The notes below the pieces were generated by a model that saw only the letters and a list, made by a program, of their open reading frames with translations, was not told the DNA's origin and did not search any database. A stretch of 64,000 bases of DNA from JAJXUB01 sp047974805 (lineage in GTDB: Bacteria > Actinomycetota > Actinomycetes > Actinomycetales > Dermatophilaceae), in assembly GCA_047974805.1 (NCBI GenBank), contig JBKECS010000050.1:29234-93233 (forward strand). The letters are read 5' to 3'. The stretch's first letter is position 1. Each line of letters begins with the position of its first letter. Both the position numbers and the translations under genes were made by a program. Positions 53,821 to 62,961 of the stretch are shown piece by piece.

Positions 53821-54785
53821 GCGGCCTGAGACCCGGTCTGTCGCTGCGCCTGGGGACCCGACGCAGCACCTTGGCGCTGACCCAGTCCGGCCACGTCGAG
53901 GCCGCATTGACCGAACGCGGAGCCCACGTCGAGATCGTCGAGATCCTCACCGAGGGGGACGTCTCGAGCGCGCCGTTGGACAGCCTCGGCGGCACCGGGG
54001 TGTTCGCCTCGGCGTTGCGGCGGGCCCTGGTGGACGGCCAGATCGACGTCGCCGTGCACTCCATGAAGGATCTGCCGACCGCGGTCGAGCCCGGTCTGGT
54101 CATCGTGGCCGTGCCCGTCCGGGAGGACGCTCGTGACGCGTTGGTGGCCCGAGACGGTCTGACCTTGGGGGAATTGCCCACAGCTGCCCGCGTCGGCACG
54201 GGCTCACCGCGCCGGGTCGCCCAATTGAACGCGTTGGGGCTGGGCCTGACGCCAGTCGGGATCCGGGGCAATGTGGACACCCGGATCGGGGCTGTCCGCA
54301 GCGGTGAGGTGGACGCGGTCATCCTGGCCCGTGCCGGACTGAACCGGCTGGGCCGCAGCAACGAGGTCACCCAGACCATCGATCCGCTCCAGATGCTGCC
54401 GGCGGCGGGTCAGGGGGCCTTGGCGATCGAGTGCCGCGCCGACGATTCGGCCACGCTGGCCGCGCTGAACGTTCTGGACGATCGTGATACCCGGCTCTGT
54501 GTCACCGCCGAGCGAGCCGTGCTGGCCGGCCTTGCGGTCGGCTGCGCTGCTCCGGTCGGTGTGTTCGCCGAGATTGTCGAGGGGGTGGACGGACCGGAGC
54601 TGTCCCTACGCGCCGTGGTTGCCTCCGTCGACGGCAGGGTCGATCTGCGACGTTCCGTACTCGCCCGCCCGGATCAGGCGGAGGACGCCGGCGCTCGGCT
54701 GGCGACGATGCTTTTGGAGGACGGTGCGGCCGACCTCATCACCGACAACCCCGCAGCGCAGCAGTCGATGGAGCAGGATTCGTGA
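53817..54785 (+). CDS. hemC: Porphobilinogen deaminase (hydroxymethylbilane synthase)
   Basis: A 322-residue enzyme joining four porphobilinogens. RLGTRRSTLALTQS, DLPTAVEPGLVIVAVPVREDARDALV, GTGSPRRVAQLNA and the dipyrromethane-cofactor Cys in VGCAAPVGVF near residue 242 are all present. It overlaps hemA (ATGA) and the next gene (GTGA). Confidence 0.96.
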   Translation: MSGLRPGLSLRLGTRRSTLALTQSGHVEAALTERGAHVEIVEILTEGDVSSAPLDSLGGTGVFASALRRALVDGQIDVAVHSMKDLPTAVEPGLVIVAVPVREDARDALVARDGLTLGELPTAARVGTGSPRRVAQLNALGLGLTPVGIRGNVDTRIGAVRSGEVDAVILARAGLNRLGRSNEVTQTIDPLQMLPAAGQGALAIECRADDSATLAALNVLDDRDTRLCVTAERAVLAGLAVGCAAPVGVFAEIVEGVDGPELSLRAVVASVDGRVDLRRSVLARPDQAEDAGARLATMLLEDGAADLITDNPAAQQSMEQDS

Positions 54786-56416
54786 CCAAACGTCGTATGC
54801 GTTCAGAACCCGTCAGCGTCCACCCCGCCCGGGTGGCCTTCGTTGGCGCCGGTCCCGGAGACCCGGCCTTGATGACCCTACGGTCGATCGAGCTGCTGGC
54901 CGAGGCGGACGTGGTGGTCATCGACCAGTGTTCTCGACACGAGGTCGTCGCCAGGCATGCCCGTGCGGGCGTCGAGATCGTCGACGCCGGCCACGGGGAC
55001 CACGGACAGAGCCTGACCCATGCCAGTCGAGTCAAGCTGGTCCTCGGTGCTGCGCGACGATCATCGGGGGGCCTGCTCGTGCGGCTGATGGACGGCGACC
55101 CGGCCACATTCAACGGCCTGGCCGAGGAGGCGCTGGCCTGCCAGAAGGCCGGCATACCGATCGAAATTGTGCCGGGGGTCTCGGCAATCTCCGCAGTCCC
55201 CGCCTATGCCGGGATCCCCCTGACCATGAGCACATCCCGGGCGGTGCATGTCCTGGCCGCCGACGACACGGCCGTGGACCTGACGCCATCGACGGCCCCT
55301 GGCATCACGGTGGTCGTCCTTGGTCCGCCGAAGGCGCTGCACCAGCGGTTGAGCCAATTGCTGGCCGCCGGTCGGCCGGGGGACTGCCCGGTAGCGGTTA
55401 CCCAGCGCGGCACCACCACGGAGCAACGGACGCTGACCATGACCTTGGCCGAGGCCGCCGAGCCGGACGGGCCGATGACCTCCGTCGAGTTCCCGGCGCT
55501 GGCCGTGGTAGGCACCTCGGTGAGCTTGCGGGAGTCCTTGTCGTGGTTCGAGACCCGCCCCCTGTTCGGGTGGAACGTGCTCGTGCCCCGCACGAAGGAC
55601 GCCGCATCCGGGATGCAACACCGACTGGAGGCATACGGCGCTCGTAGCACTGTCGTGCCCACGATCGCTGTGGAACCGCCGCGCACCCCGCAGCAAATGG
55701 AGCGGGCGGTCAAGGGCTTGGTCACCGGGCGCTATGAGTGGATTGGGTTCACCTCGGCGAATGCCGTGCGTGCGGTTCGGGAGAAGTTCGAGGAGTTCGG
55801 CCTGGACGCTCGAGCGTTCGCCGGCTTGAAGGTGGCGGCGGTCGGCGGCGTGACGGCCGAGGCGCTGCGAGATTGGGGCATCAACCCCGACTTGGTGCCG
55901 TCGGGGGAGAGTTCTGCCGCCGGGCTGCTCGCCGAGTGGCCGGCCTACGACGGTGACCTCGACCCGATCAACCGGGTGTTCCTGCCCCGCGCAGACATCG
56001 CCACCGACACCCTGGTGGCTGGCTTGCAGGCGATGGGGTGGGAGGTCGACGACGTCACCGCCTACCGCACGGTCCGGGCTGCTCCGCCGGCGGCGCAGGT
56101 GCGCGAGGCGATCAAGACCGGTGCGTTCGACGCGGTGGTGTTCACATCCAGCTCCACGGTTCGCAACCTCATCGGCATCGCCGGGAAACCACCGGCCACC
56201 ACCGTGGTTGCGTGCATCGGTCCGCAGACGGCCAAGACCGCTCAGGAGCATGGCCTCACCGTCGATGTGCTCGCCCCGACGGCCAGTGCCGACGCCCTGG
56301 TCGACGCATTGGCCGATCACGGCCGGGCGTTGGGCCTGGCCGCACAGGAGGTGGGGGAGCCGGTCACTCGGCCCTCACAGCGCCGCGCGCTCGGCCGCCG
56401 GAGGGCGAGTCGATGA
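54782..56416 (+). CDS. hemD: Uroporphyrinogen-III synthase fused to CobA-like methyltransferase
   Basis: A 544-residue fusion. Residues ~15-255 resemble uroporphyrinogen-III methyltransferase (FVGAGPGDPALMTLRSIELL; VPGVSAISAVPAYAGIPLT), but the usual GGDPFxFGRGxEE is changed to DGDPATFNGLAEE, so methylation activity is uncertain. Residues ~262-525 are HemD (WNVLVPRTKDAASGMQHRL, GFTSANAVRAV, VVFTSSSTVRNL), which closes the ring for haem. This fusion is common in actinobacteria. GTG 54782; coupled to hemC and hemB. Confidence 0.92.
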   Translation: MTKRRMRSEPVSVHPARVAFVGAGPGDPALMTLRSIELLAEADVVVIDQCSRHEVVARHARAGVEIVDAGHGDHGQSLTHASRVKLVLGAARRSSGGLLVRLMDGDPATFNGLAEEALACQKAGIPIEIVPGVSAISAVPAYAGIPLTMSTSRAVHVLAADDTAVDLTPSTAPGITVVVLGPPKALHQRLSQLLAAGRPGDCPVAVTQRGTTTEQRTLTMTLAEAAEPDGPMTSVEFPALAVVGTSVSLRESLSWFETRPLFGWNVLVPRTKDAASGMQHRLEAYGARSTVVPTIAVEPPRTPQQMERAVKGLVTGRYEWIGFTSANAVRAVREKFEEFGLDARAFAGLKVAAVGGVTAEALRDWGINPDLVPSGESSAAGLLAEWPAYDGDLDPINRVFLPRADIATDTLVAGLQAMGWEVDDVTAYRTVRAAPPAAQVREAIKTGAFDAVVFTSSSTVRNLIGIAGKPPATTVVACIGPQTAKTAQEHGLTVDVLAPTASADALVDALADHGRALGLAAQEVGEPVTRPSQRRALGRRRASR

Positions 56417-57423
56417 GCCCAGACGGATCGCCGGGCGCGGGCCTTCCCGTGCCGGTCATCCGCCCTCGACGGCTTCGCCGGGAGGCCGCGTTACGGCGCC
56501 TCGTCGCACAGACCAGGGTTCACCCGGCCGACCTCGTGCTGCCGGTCTTCGTCCGGGAGGACATCGAGCGGCCCCGCCCGATCGAGTCCATGCCGGGCGT
56601 GGTGCAGCATACGATCGACACGTTGGCGGATGAGGCCAAGGCATGCGTCGAGGCCGGCCTCGGCGGGATCATGCTCTTCGGGGTGCCGACTAACAAAGAC
56701 GCCTGCGGCTCCGGGGCGGATGACCCGGAGGGGATCCTCAACCTCGCCACCGCGGCCGTGGTGGACCAGGTGGGGTCGGACCTGGTTGTCATGACCGACC
56801 TGTGCCTGGACGAATTCACCGACCACGGGCACTGTGGGGTGCTCGCCGAGGACGGCTCCGTGGACAACGACGCGACCCTGGAGCGCTACGCGGCCATGGC
56901 ATTGGCGCAGGCCAGGTCCGGCGCACACGTGCTTGGCCTGTCCGGGATGATGGATGGGCAGGTGGCCGCGGTGCGCGCGGCGTTGGACGCCGACGGATTC
57001 ATCGACGTGGCGATCCTGGCGTATGCGGTGAAGTACACCTCAGCCCTCTACGGCCCATTCCGTGAGGCGGTGGCGTCATCGCTGGTGGGTGACCGGGCCA
57101 CCTACCAGCAGGACCCGGCGAACGCCGTCGAAGCGCTGCGCGAGCTGGACCTCGATGTGGCCGAAGGTGCCGACATCGTCATGGTCAAACCCGCCCAGCC
57201 GCACCTGGACATCATCGCTGCGGTGGCGCGCGAGTCCAGGGTCCCGGTGGCGGCCTACCAGGTCTCCGGGGAGTACGCCCAAATCGTCGCGGCGGCCGAG
57301 CGCGGCTGGATCGACCGGGACCGGGCGATGATGGAATCGCTGACCCACATCAAGCGGGCCGGTGCCGGCATCATTCTCAGCTACTTCGCGCTCGACGCCG
57401 CGCAGACGTGGCTCAGGCCTTGA
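56413..57423 (+). CDS. hemB: Delta-aminolevulinic acid dehydratase (porphobilinogen synthase)
   Basis: A 336-residue enzyme condensing two ALA. Metal/active-site stretch MTDLCLDEFTDHGHCG, Schiff-base lysines in AYAVKYTSALYGPF (near 207) and IVMVKPAQPHLDI (near 258). ATG 56413 overlaps the hemD stop; the open frame upstream lies inside hemD. The last gene of the rex-hem operon; its end overlaps the convergent yceI gene by 11 bases. Confidence 0.96.
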   Translation: MSPDGSPGAGLPVPVIRPRRLRREAALRRLVAQTRVHPADLVLPVFVREDIERPRPIESMPGVVQHTIDTLADEAKACVEAGLGGIMLFGVPTNKDACGSGADDPEGILNLATAAVVDQVGSDLVVMTDLCLDEFTDHGHCGVLAEDGSVDNDATLERYAAMALAQARSGAHVLGLSGMMDGQVAAVRAALDADGFIDVAILAYAVKYTSALYGPFREAVASSLVGDRATYQQDPANAVEALRELDLDVAEGADIVMVKPAQPHLDIIAAVARESRVPVAAYQVSGEYAQIVAAAERGWIDRDRAMMESLTHIKRAGAGIILSYFALDAAQTWLRP

Positions 57424-57955
57424 CCAACTGAACGTCGAGGACGAGCTGTACCTTCTCTGAGACCATGACGCCGCCGGTCTCCAGAGCCACGTTCCAGCCC
57501 AGGCCCCAGTCGGTGCGGTTGATCGTGGCGCTGGCCTCGAACCCCGCCTTGGCGTTGCCCCAGGGGTCGGTGACGCTGCCGCCGAACTCGACATCGAGAA
57601 CCACGGGCTTGGTGACGTCCTTGATGGTCAGGTCACCGGTCAAGGTGTCGCCGTCGAAGGCAGTCGAGACGAAGGTCATCGCCGGGAAGGACTCTGCGTC
57701 AAAGAAGTCTCCGCTGCGCAGGTGGGTGTCCCGGTCGGCATTTCCGGTGGCGACCGAGTCGATGGCGATGCGGACCTCGGCGCGGGATTCGGCGATCGGT
57801 TCGGCCACGGTGATCGTGCCAGACACGTCGGTGAAGCGTCCCCGGACCTTGGTCACCATGAGGTGCCGGGCCACAAAGGCCACCTCGGTGTGGCTGGGGT
57901 CGATCGTCCACTCCCCAGTGGTCAGACCGGCGAATGGGGTGGTGGCAGTGCTCAT
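57413..57955 (-). CDS. YceI-family lipocalin-like protein
   Basis: A 180-residue beta-barrel protein of the YceI family that binds isoprenoid-type lipids: GEWTIDPSHTEVAFVARHLMVTKVRGRFTDVSG and GDLTIKDVTKPVVLDVEFGG. No signal peptide, so cytoplasmic. Start ATG 57955 has GAGGAG six bases upstream. It is divergent from a MarR gene with a TTGACAATTCAA dyad between them, a frequent YceI-MarR pairing, so it is probably repressed by that regulator. Confidence 0.9.
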   Translation of the reverse strand: MSTATTPFAGLTTGEWTIDPSHTEVAFVARHLMVTKVRGRFTDVSGTITVAEPIAESRAEVRIAIDSVATGNADRDTHLRSGDFFDAESFPAMTFVSTAFDGDTLTGDLTIKDVTKPVVLDVEFGGSVTDPWGNAKAGFEASATINRTDWGLGWNVALETGGVMVSEKVQLVLDVQLVKA

Positions 57956-57984
57956 GGCGGACTCCTCAAATGGGGAAACGGGGG

Positions 57985-58016
57985 TCATAGAATGACTAGT
58001 TGACAATTCAATCATA
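57985..58016. promoter_or_regulatory. Operator/promoter between yceI and marR
   Basis: TTGACAATTCAA (58000-58011) is an inverted repeat TTGA-N4-TCAA in AT-rich DNA. On the minus strand TTGAAT followed 16 bases later by TATGAC could be the yceI -35/-10, so the dyad overlaps the -35. Probably the MarR binding site. Confidence 0.6.
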
Positions 58017-58116
58017 ATGTCGAGGGAAGGACAAGCTGCGGCCGCATCAGTGACGGGCCCGGTCAGCCCGGCGCTGCCTGAAACCCGAAGGGTTCTGGCG
58101 GTGGGATGATGGGTTG

Positions 58117-58611
58117 GTGACAAACTCCGGCGGGCAGAGCGAGCCGCGGTGGCTTTCCGTCCTCGAGCAGCAGGCATGGCGGGCCTACCTTCGGGCTTCT
58201 AGATCCCTTGAGGCCGTGTTGGACTGTGACTTGCAGTCACACGGAATCGGTCTGTCCGAATACGAACTCATGTCCATGCTGTCTGAGGCGCCGCAGGATC
58301 GGATGCGGATGAGCGCGCTGGCTGACCTGGTTGTGCAATCCCGCAGCCGGGTCACGCATACGGCGGCCCGTTTGGAGCGACGGGGCTGGGTGGTGCGTGA
58401 AGCCTGCCTCGATGACCGCCGCGGGGTCGAACTGGTTCTGACCGATGCCGGTCGGGCGGAGGTGGAGGAAATGGCCAGGATCCACGTCGAGTCGGTCCGC
58501 GCTCACTTCATCGACCTGCTCAGTACGGACCAGGTCGAGGTCATCACGGACGTGATGAGCCGGGTCTATCGATCGGCGTCCGGCACGAGCGAGGACACCC
58601 CGATCCGCTGA
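58117..58611 (+). CDS. MarR-family transcriptional regulator
   Basis: A ~164-residue regulator: LSEYELMSMLSEAPQDRMRMSALADLVVQSRSRVTHTAARLERRGWVVREACLDDRRGVELVLTDAGR is a full winged HTH. GTG 58117 is preferred (TTG 58114 is possible). It is divergent from yceI and likely controls it through the dyad at 58000. Ligand unknown. Confidence 0.88.
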   Translation: MTNSGGQSEPRWLSVLEQQAWRAYLRASRSLEAVLDCDLQSHGIGLSEYELMSMLSEAPQDRMRMSALADLVVQSRSRVTHTAARLERRGWVVREACLDDRRGVELVLTDAGRAEVEEMARIHVESVRAHFIDLLSTDQVEVITDVMSRVYRSASGTSEDTPIR

Positions 58612-58675
58612 GGTAGGCCTGCGCCGGACCTCGACCGGTTCGCCGCGACCTTGGCCGACGCCACGCGTGCGGGCA

Positions 58676-58966
58676 TCATCGGAAGTCTTCGTCGATCTCG
58701 GCGTCCTCGGCGGTGGAGTCGGAGTCCTTGCTCACGTGCGGCTGCCAGTCGGCAGCCCGACGGTCGGCCATTCGCTGCTGGAGCTGCATCGTGGCTCGGT
58801 CCCGTAACGGCTTGAGCAAGACGTAGGAGACCACCAGGGAGACCACTGCGGAGAGGACCAGGAGGAGGAGTTTGTCCCTGGCCAGCGGCGGGATCAGCGC
58901 CAGCAGCGCCAGCACGCCGAAGAAGACGAGGAACCGCAACAAGGTGTAGCGCGCCATGGCCGACAT
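58676..58966 (-). CDS. DUF4229 small membrane protein
   Basis: A 96-residue protein with two transmembrane helices (LLRFLVFFGVLALLALIPP and LLLLVLSAVVSLVVSYVLL) and a charged C-terminal tail ending DAEIDEDFR. It matches the DUF4229 family found after ccs genes in actinobacteria; function unknown. ATG 58966 is 6 bases after the ccsB stop, so it is the last gene of the cytochrome c maturation operon. Confidence 0.85.
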   Translation of the reverse strand: MSAMARYTLLRFLVFFGVLALLALIPPLARDKLLLLVLSAVVSLVVSYVLLKPLRDRATMQLQQRMADRRAADWQPHVSKDSDSTAEDAEIDEDFR

Positions 58967-58972
58967 CAGCGG

Positions 58973-59959
58973 TCACAGCCCCGAATACGAGTGCTGGCTG
59001 ACGAAGTACATGTTGACGATTCCGTAGTTGACCAGGATGCACAAGAACCCGGCCAGGGCGACATACGTGGCCTGAGCGCGGCTCCATCCACGGGTGGCGT
59101 GCGCATGAAGGTAGGCCGCGTAAACCACCCAAATGATGAAGGTCCACACCTCCTTGGGGTCCCAGTTCCAATAGGAGCCCCAGGCTTGGCGGGCCCAGAT
59201 CGCGCCGGCGATCAAGGTGAACGTCCACAGCGGGAACGCCACCACATGCAGCCCGTACGTCGTCCGCTCCAGCGAGGCCGCGCTGGGCAGGCGGGACATG
59301 AAACGGGGCCCGGCGCCGGCGTCGGCACGCAACTGAACCAGATAGAGGATCCCGGTGGCGGCACCGATGGTGAACAGGGCTACCGAGATCGTCGCCACGG
59401 TGACATGGATGACCAGCCAATAGGACTTCAGCGACGGCATGAGTTCGGCAGCCTCGGTGTACCACACCGTCGTGGCCAGGCCGAGGACGAGCAGGACCGG
59501 GGTGACCAGGAACAACCCGAGCCAGCGCAGGTTCTTCTTCGTGGACCAGGCCAGGTAGAACACCATGACGAGCATGCAGGCGAAGGTGCCGAACTCGAAC
59601 ATGTTGCCCAACGGCCAGCGGTGCACCGACAACCCGCGCAACACCACCGAGACGATGAGCAGCCCGGTGCCCAGATAGGCCAGCGACGTGGCGATCCCGC
59701 CGGCCTGGGCCGCCCGGCTCGGAGTGGCTCTCTCGCCCGTCGACGCCGTCGCCTCGCTCGGGTCTGCAGTGCGTGTGCCGACGGCTTCGGCGGGGGGTGC
59801 GCCCGCGCTGACGCTGGCCAACTCCAGCGCTGGTTCCGGGGCTGCCTCCCGGTGCGGTGCGGCGGCGGTCAGGTGGATCGCATACCCGATCATGGCCAAG
59901 GTGTAGACGGCCATGGCGCTGTAGAGCGTGACGTTCGAGTAGTGCGCGAGCGTATTCAT
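58973..59959 (-). CDS. ccsB: System II cytochrome c biogenesis protein CcsB (CcsA/ResC type)
   Basis: A 328-residue polytopic membrane protein with the haem-handling WWD-like motif WGSYWNWDPKEVWTFIIW near residue 265 and conserved histidines in several helices. With ResB it exports haem and attaches it to CxxCH apocytochromes. An Ala/Pro/Glu-rich loop (~37-85) is unusually long. It overlaps resB by four bases (ATGA). Confidence 0.93.
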   Translation of the reverse strand: MNTLAHYSNVTLYSAMAVYTLAMIGYAIHLTAAAPHREAAPEPALELASVSAGAPPAEAVGTRTADPSEATASTGERATPSRAAQAGGIATSLAYLGTGLLIVSVVLRGLSVHRWPLGNMFEFGTFACMLVMVFYLAWSTKKNLRWLGLFLVTPVLLVLGLATTVWYTEAAELMPSLKSYWLVIHVTVATISVALFTIGAATGILYLVQLRADAGAGPRFMSRLPSAASLERTTYGLHVVAFPLWTFTLIAGAIWARQAWGSYWNWDPKEVWTFIIWVVYAAYLHAHATRGWSRAQATYVALAGFLCILVNYGIVNMYFVSQHSYSGL

Positions 59960-61578
59960 CGAGTGCCTTCTGTCATGTGTTCGCGATCGGCCAGTCCGGA
60001 TGATGCCAACAGGTCGTGCACGAGCTGCTCGATCAGCTCCGCCATGCCGTCGTCATCGTCCTTGCCCAGTCCGCCGATGGTCAGCAGCGTAGTTCCAGGA
60101 TCGTCTCCGGGGGAGGTTCGCACAAAGATCCGCCGCCGGCGCGCGGTCAATGAGGCGATCAGTCCAGCGAGCGCGATCAACGCCGCACCCAAGGTCAGCC
60201 ATTTGCCTGGATCGTTACGGACCGAGAACCCGGCGAATCGGGAGACGGAGTCGAAGGTGATCGTCCCCCGGTTGCCCGGCAACGTGTACGTCTGCCCGGG
60301 CTCCAGCCAAATCCGCAGGGCCTCGCCGCTGCTCGGGTCGCTCAGCTGGCTCATCTCCTCGGTGTCCAGGGTGTACACCGAGGACGGCCGACCCCCAGGG
60401 GTGAGGTCGCCCTCGAACACCGACAGCACCAGGGCCGGCCTGACGGCCTGCGGGAAGACGGAGATCGGCCCGAGCTGCGGGTCTATCGTCGCGGTCGGAA
60501 GGAAGAACCCGGTGAACCCGAGCTGTGCCGGGGTGGCCGCGGCGACCTTGATCGCCCCGACCGACTTGTAGTTGTTGTCCTGGGCCAGGAAGGGAGTCGC
60601 CCCGGCATACAGGACCTCCCCGCCCGCGGAGCGCACGGTGATGGTCGGGGCATACCCGTTGCCGAGCAGGAAGACCGTTCCACCGCCGACCTCGAGCGGG
60701 TGGTTGACCTCGATGGTCCGCTGCTCGCTTGGTTCGCCTGGTTCCGGGGTGTAGTCCACGTATGCGGTGAAGTTGCGTGGTGAGCCGAACTGGCCCTTGC
60801 CTTGCACGTTGTCCTCGAAGGTGGCGTCCAGCGTGGACAGGGTCAAGGTGAAGGGCGGCAGGTTGTCCGCATTGACCAAGGGGCCGGGGGAGAACGTGTC
60901 GAACCGGCCCAAGGTGTCAGCAAACGTCTGCCCTTCGGGCACGATGACGTCACCCTTCCACCCCCACAGGTGTCCGATGCCCACGCCGATGATGACGGCC
61001 ACCAACGCATAGTGGAAGGCGAGGTTGCCGGTCTCCTTCAGATAGCCACGTTCCGCACTGACCGTTTCGACGGAGCCCTGGTGGGTCCGGAACCGTCGAC
61101 GTCGCAGTGCGTCTGCGGCGGACCTGGCCAGCTGCTCCGGCTCGCCCGGCAACTGCACCTGGGTATGTGCCGGCAGCCGTTCCAACCGTGCCGGGGCCCG
61201 GGGAGGGGTAGCCCGCATCGCGCGCCAATGCAGCCTTGTCCTTGGGAGCACACAGCCGACCAGCGAGATCAGCAGCAGCAGATAGATCGCGGCGAACCAG
61301 GGCGAGGCATACACCTCGAAGAAGCCGAGTCGGTCCAACCAGGGCCCGATCGTGGGATGCGCGTCGATCCAGCCGGTGGTGCGGGTGGCATTGATCGAGC
61401 GCTGCGGCAGGAATGAGCCGGGCAAGGCCGCCACGGCCAAGGCGAGCAGCAGCAGCAGGGCCGTGCGCATCGAGATCAGCGAACGCCACGCCCACCGCGC
61501 CCACCCGAGCGGACCCAAGCGCGGTTGGACGATGCCGGTGTCCTTCTTCGCGCCTACGCGCGTGGTGCCCTTGGCCAT
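59956..61578 (-). CDS. resB: Cytochrome c biogenesis protein ResB
   Basis: A 540-residue membrane protein: three N-terminal transmembrane helices (MRTALLLLLALAVAALPGSF; FAAIYLLLLISLVGCVL; NLAFHYALVAVIIGVGIGHLW), a ~290-residue extracytoplasmic domain, and a final helix (WLTLGAALIALAGLIASLT) with a cytoplasmic tail. Partner of CcsB in haem delivery. ATG 61578 overlaps the ccdA stop (TGATG); the open frame upstream is inside ccdA and is not coding. Confidence 0.92.
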   Translation of the reverse strand: MAKGTTRVGAKKDTGIVQPRLGPLGWARWAWRSLISMRTALLLLLALAVAALPGSFLPQRSINATRTTGWIDAHPTIGPWLDRLGFFEVYASPWFAAIYLLLLISLVGCVLPRTRLHWRAMRATPPRAPARLERLPAHTQVQLPGEPEQLARSAADALRRRRFRTHQGSVETVSAERGYLKETGNLAFHYALVAVIIGVGIGHLWGWKGDVIVPEGQTFADTLGRFDTFSPGPLVNADNLPPFTLTLSTLDATFEDNVQGKGQFGSPRNFTAYVDYTPEPGEPSEQRTIEVNHPLEVGGGTVFLLGNGYAPTITVRSAGGEVLYAGATPFLAQDNNYKSVGAIKVAAATPAQLGFTGFFLPTATIDPQLGPISVFPQAVRPALVLSVFEGDLTPGGRPSSVYTLDTEEMSQLSDPSSGEALRIWLEPGQTYTLPGNRGTITFDSVSRFAGFSVRNDPGKWLTLGAALIALAGLIASLTARRRRIFVRTSPGDDPGTTLLTIGGLGKDDDDGMAELIEQLVHDLLASSGLADREHMTEGTR

Positions 61579-62315
61579 CAGATCGCCACCTGGAAGCCGC
61601 TGGAGAGCTGGGTTTGCACGATCCGGTTCAGGTGTTCCCACAGCCCGGAGACCATGAGGATGCCCAGAGCGATGAGCATGAGCCCGCCAAAGACCCGTAT
61701 GCCGGTGGAGTGGCGGCGTAGGAAGGCCGAGAGCCGACCCCACCGTTCGAAACCGGCGGCGATGACGAGCAGGGGAAGGCCGAGCCCGAGGCAGTACATG
61801 AGGGTGAGCACGACCGCCCTGGTCACGCTGGGGTTCGTCGTCGATGCAAGGACCTGGATGGCTGCCAGGGCCGGCCCGCTGCACGGTGCCCAGCCGAGTC
61901 CGAAGACCGCGCCCAGCAGGGGTGCACCGAGCAGCCCCGCGCGGGGGCGCCACGAGATCGCCGATCCCGATCCGATGCCGCCGCGCAGGAAGAGCAGCCC
62001 GAGGCCGATGACAATCCCCCCGCCGATACGCATGAGCGTGGTCCGGTGCAGTACCAGCGTGGAGCCGATGCTGGCGAGGAAGATCGAGGACGCGAGGTAG
62101 ACCAGGGAGAAGCCGGTGATAAACAGGAGAGCACCCAGCACCATCCGTCCGCGGGAGCGGTCGGCCAGGGCCATGTCCCCCAGGCCGGTGACGTAGCCGA
62201 GGAAGCCCGGCACCAGCGGGAGCACGCATGGCGAGGCGAAGGAGACCAACCCCGCCAACATGGCGACGAGCATGGCCAGGGGCAACGCGCCGCTGGCGAT
62301 GGCATCGGAGGACAT
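61578..62315 (-). CDS. ccdA: CcdA thiol:disulfide transporter
   Basis: A 245-residue membrane protein with about six helices that passes electrons from cytoplasmic thioredoxin to outside thiols. Redox cysteines are in FASPCVLPLVPGFLGYVTG and GLGWAPCSGPALAAIQ. It feeds the ResA-like protein encoded upstream to keep apocytochrome cysteines reduced. Confidence 0.94.
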   Translation of the reverse strand: MSSDAIASGALPLAMLVAMLAGLVSFASPCVLPLVPGFLGYVTGLGDMALADRSRGRMVLGALLFITGFSLVYLASSIFLASIGSTLVLHRTTLMRIGGGIVIGLGLLFLRGGIGSGSAISWRPRAGLLGAPLLGAVFGLGWAPCSGPALAAIQVLASTTNPSVTRAVVLTLMYCLGLGLPLLVIAAGFERWGRLSAFLRRHSTGIRVFGGLMLIALGILMVSGLWEHLNRIVQTQLSSGFQVAI

Positions 62316-62334
62316 GGCTGGTTCCGCCGTCGGT

Positions 62335-62961
62335 TCAGTCGTTCGACTCGGCGAGGATGTCCTCGACGAGGCCGGTGAGGATGGTCGGGTCGGCCTGTCC
62401 AGCGATCCGGCCGGCGATCCGGCCGTCGGTGTCGAGCACCAGCGTGGTCGGGGTGGTTGCGGCCTTGCCCTGCAGGGACAGCTCGAGGACCCCGGACTCG
62501 TCGGTCAGCGAGGGGTAGGTGATATTCCGGGACTTCAGGAACGCTGCCCCGGTTGCCGGGGCCTCGCGGGTGTCGATGCCGACGAACGCGACGGCCTTGC
62601 CGGACTTCTCCATGGCTGCCCACACCGATTGCAGGTCGGCGGCTTCGGCGACGCATGGCCCGCACCACGATCCCCATTTGTTGACCACGACGACCTTGCC
62701 GGTGGCGTCTGCGGCTGCGGACCAGGTGCCGCCGGTGACGGTCTGGCCCTCCAAGGCGATCGGGTCGCCCCGGTCGGCAACCGGGATCCGCTCGACGGTG
62801 CCGTCCCCGGAGATGTAGCCCTTGTCGTCCCCCGCCTTGGCCTGACCGGCCACCGATGTGGGATCGATGGAGCACCCGGTCAGCACGAGCCCGGCGCAGG
62901 TCAGGGCGAGAGCGGCGGCGCCGGTCCGAGGTCGTGCGCGCCGTAAGTGGCCAGGGCTCAC
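62335..62961 (-). CDS. TlpA/ResA-like lipoprotein thioredoxin
   Basis: A 208-residue protein: signal peptide ending in the lipobox VLTGC, then a thioredoxin fold with NKWGSWCGPCVAEAADL (CxxC), FVGIDTREAP and the cis-Pro in ATTPTTLVLD. It reduces apocytochrome c thiols at the outer face of the membrane. GTG 62961 overlaps the phosphatase stop (GTGA). Part of the hemL-phosphatase-resA-ccdA-resB-ccsB operon, in Rv0526 position. Confidence 0.92.
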   Translation of the reverse strand: MSPGHLRRARPRTGAAALALTCAGLVLTGCSIDPTSVAGQAKAGDDKGYISGDGTVERIPVADRGDPIALEGQTVTGGTWSAAADATGKVVVVNKWGSWCGPCVAEAADLQSVWAAMEKSGKAVAFVGIDTREAPATGAAFLKSRNITYPSLTDESGVLELSLQGKAATTPTTLVLDTDGRIAGRIAGQADPTILTGLVEDILAESND

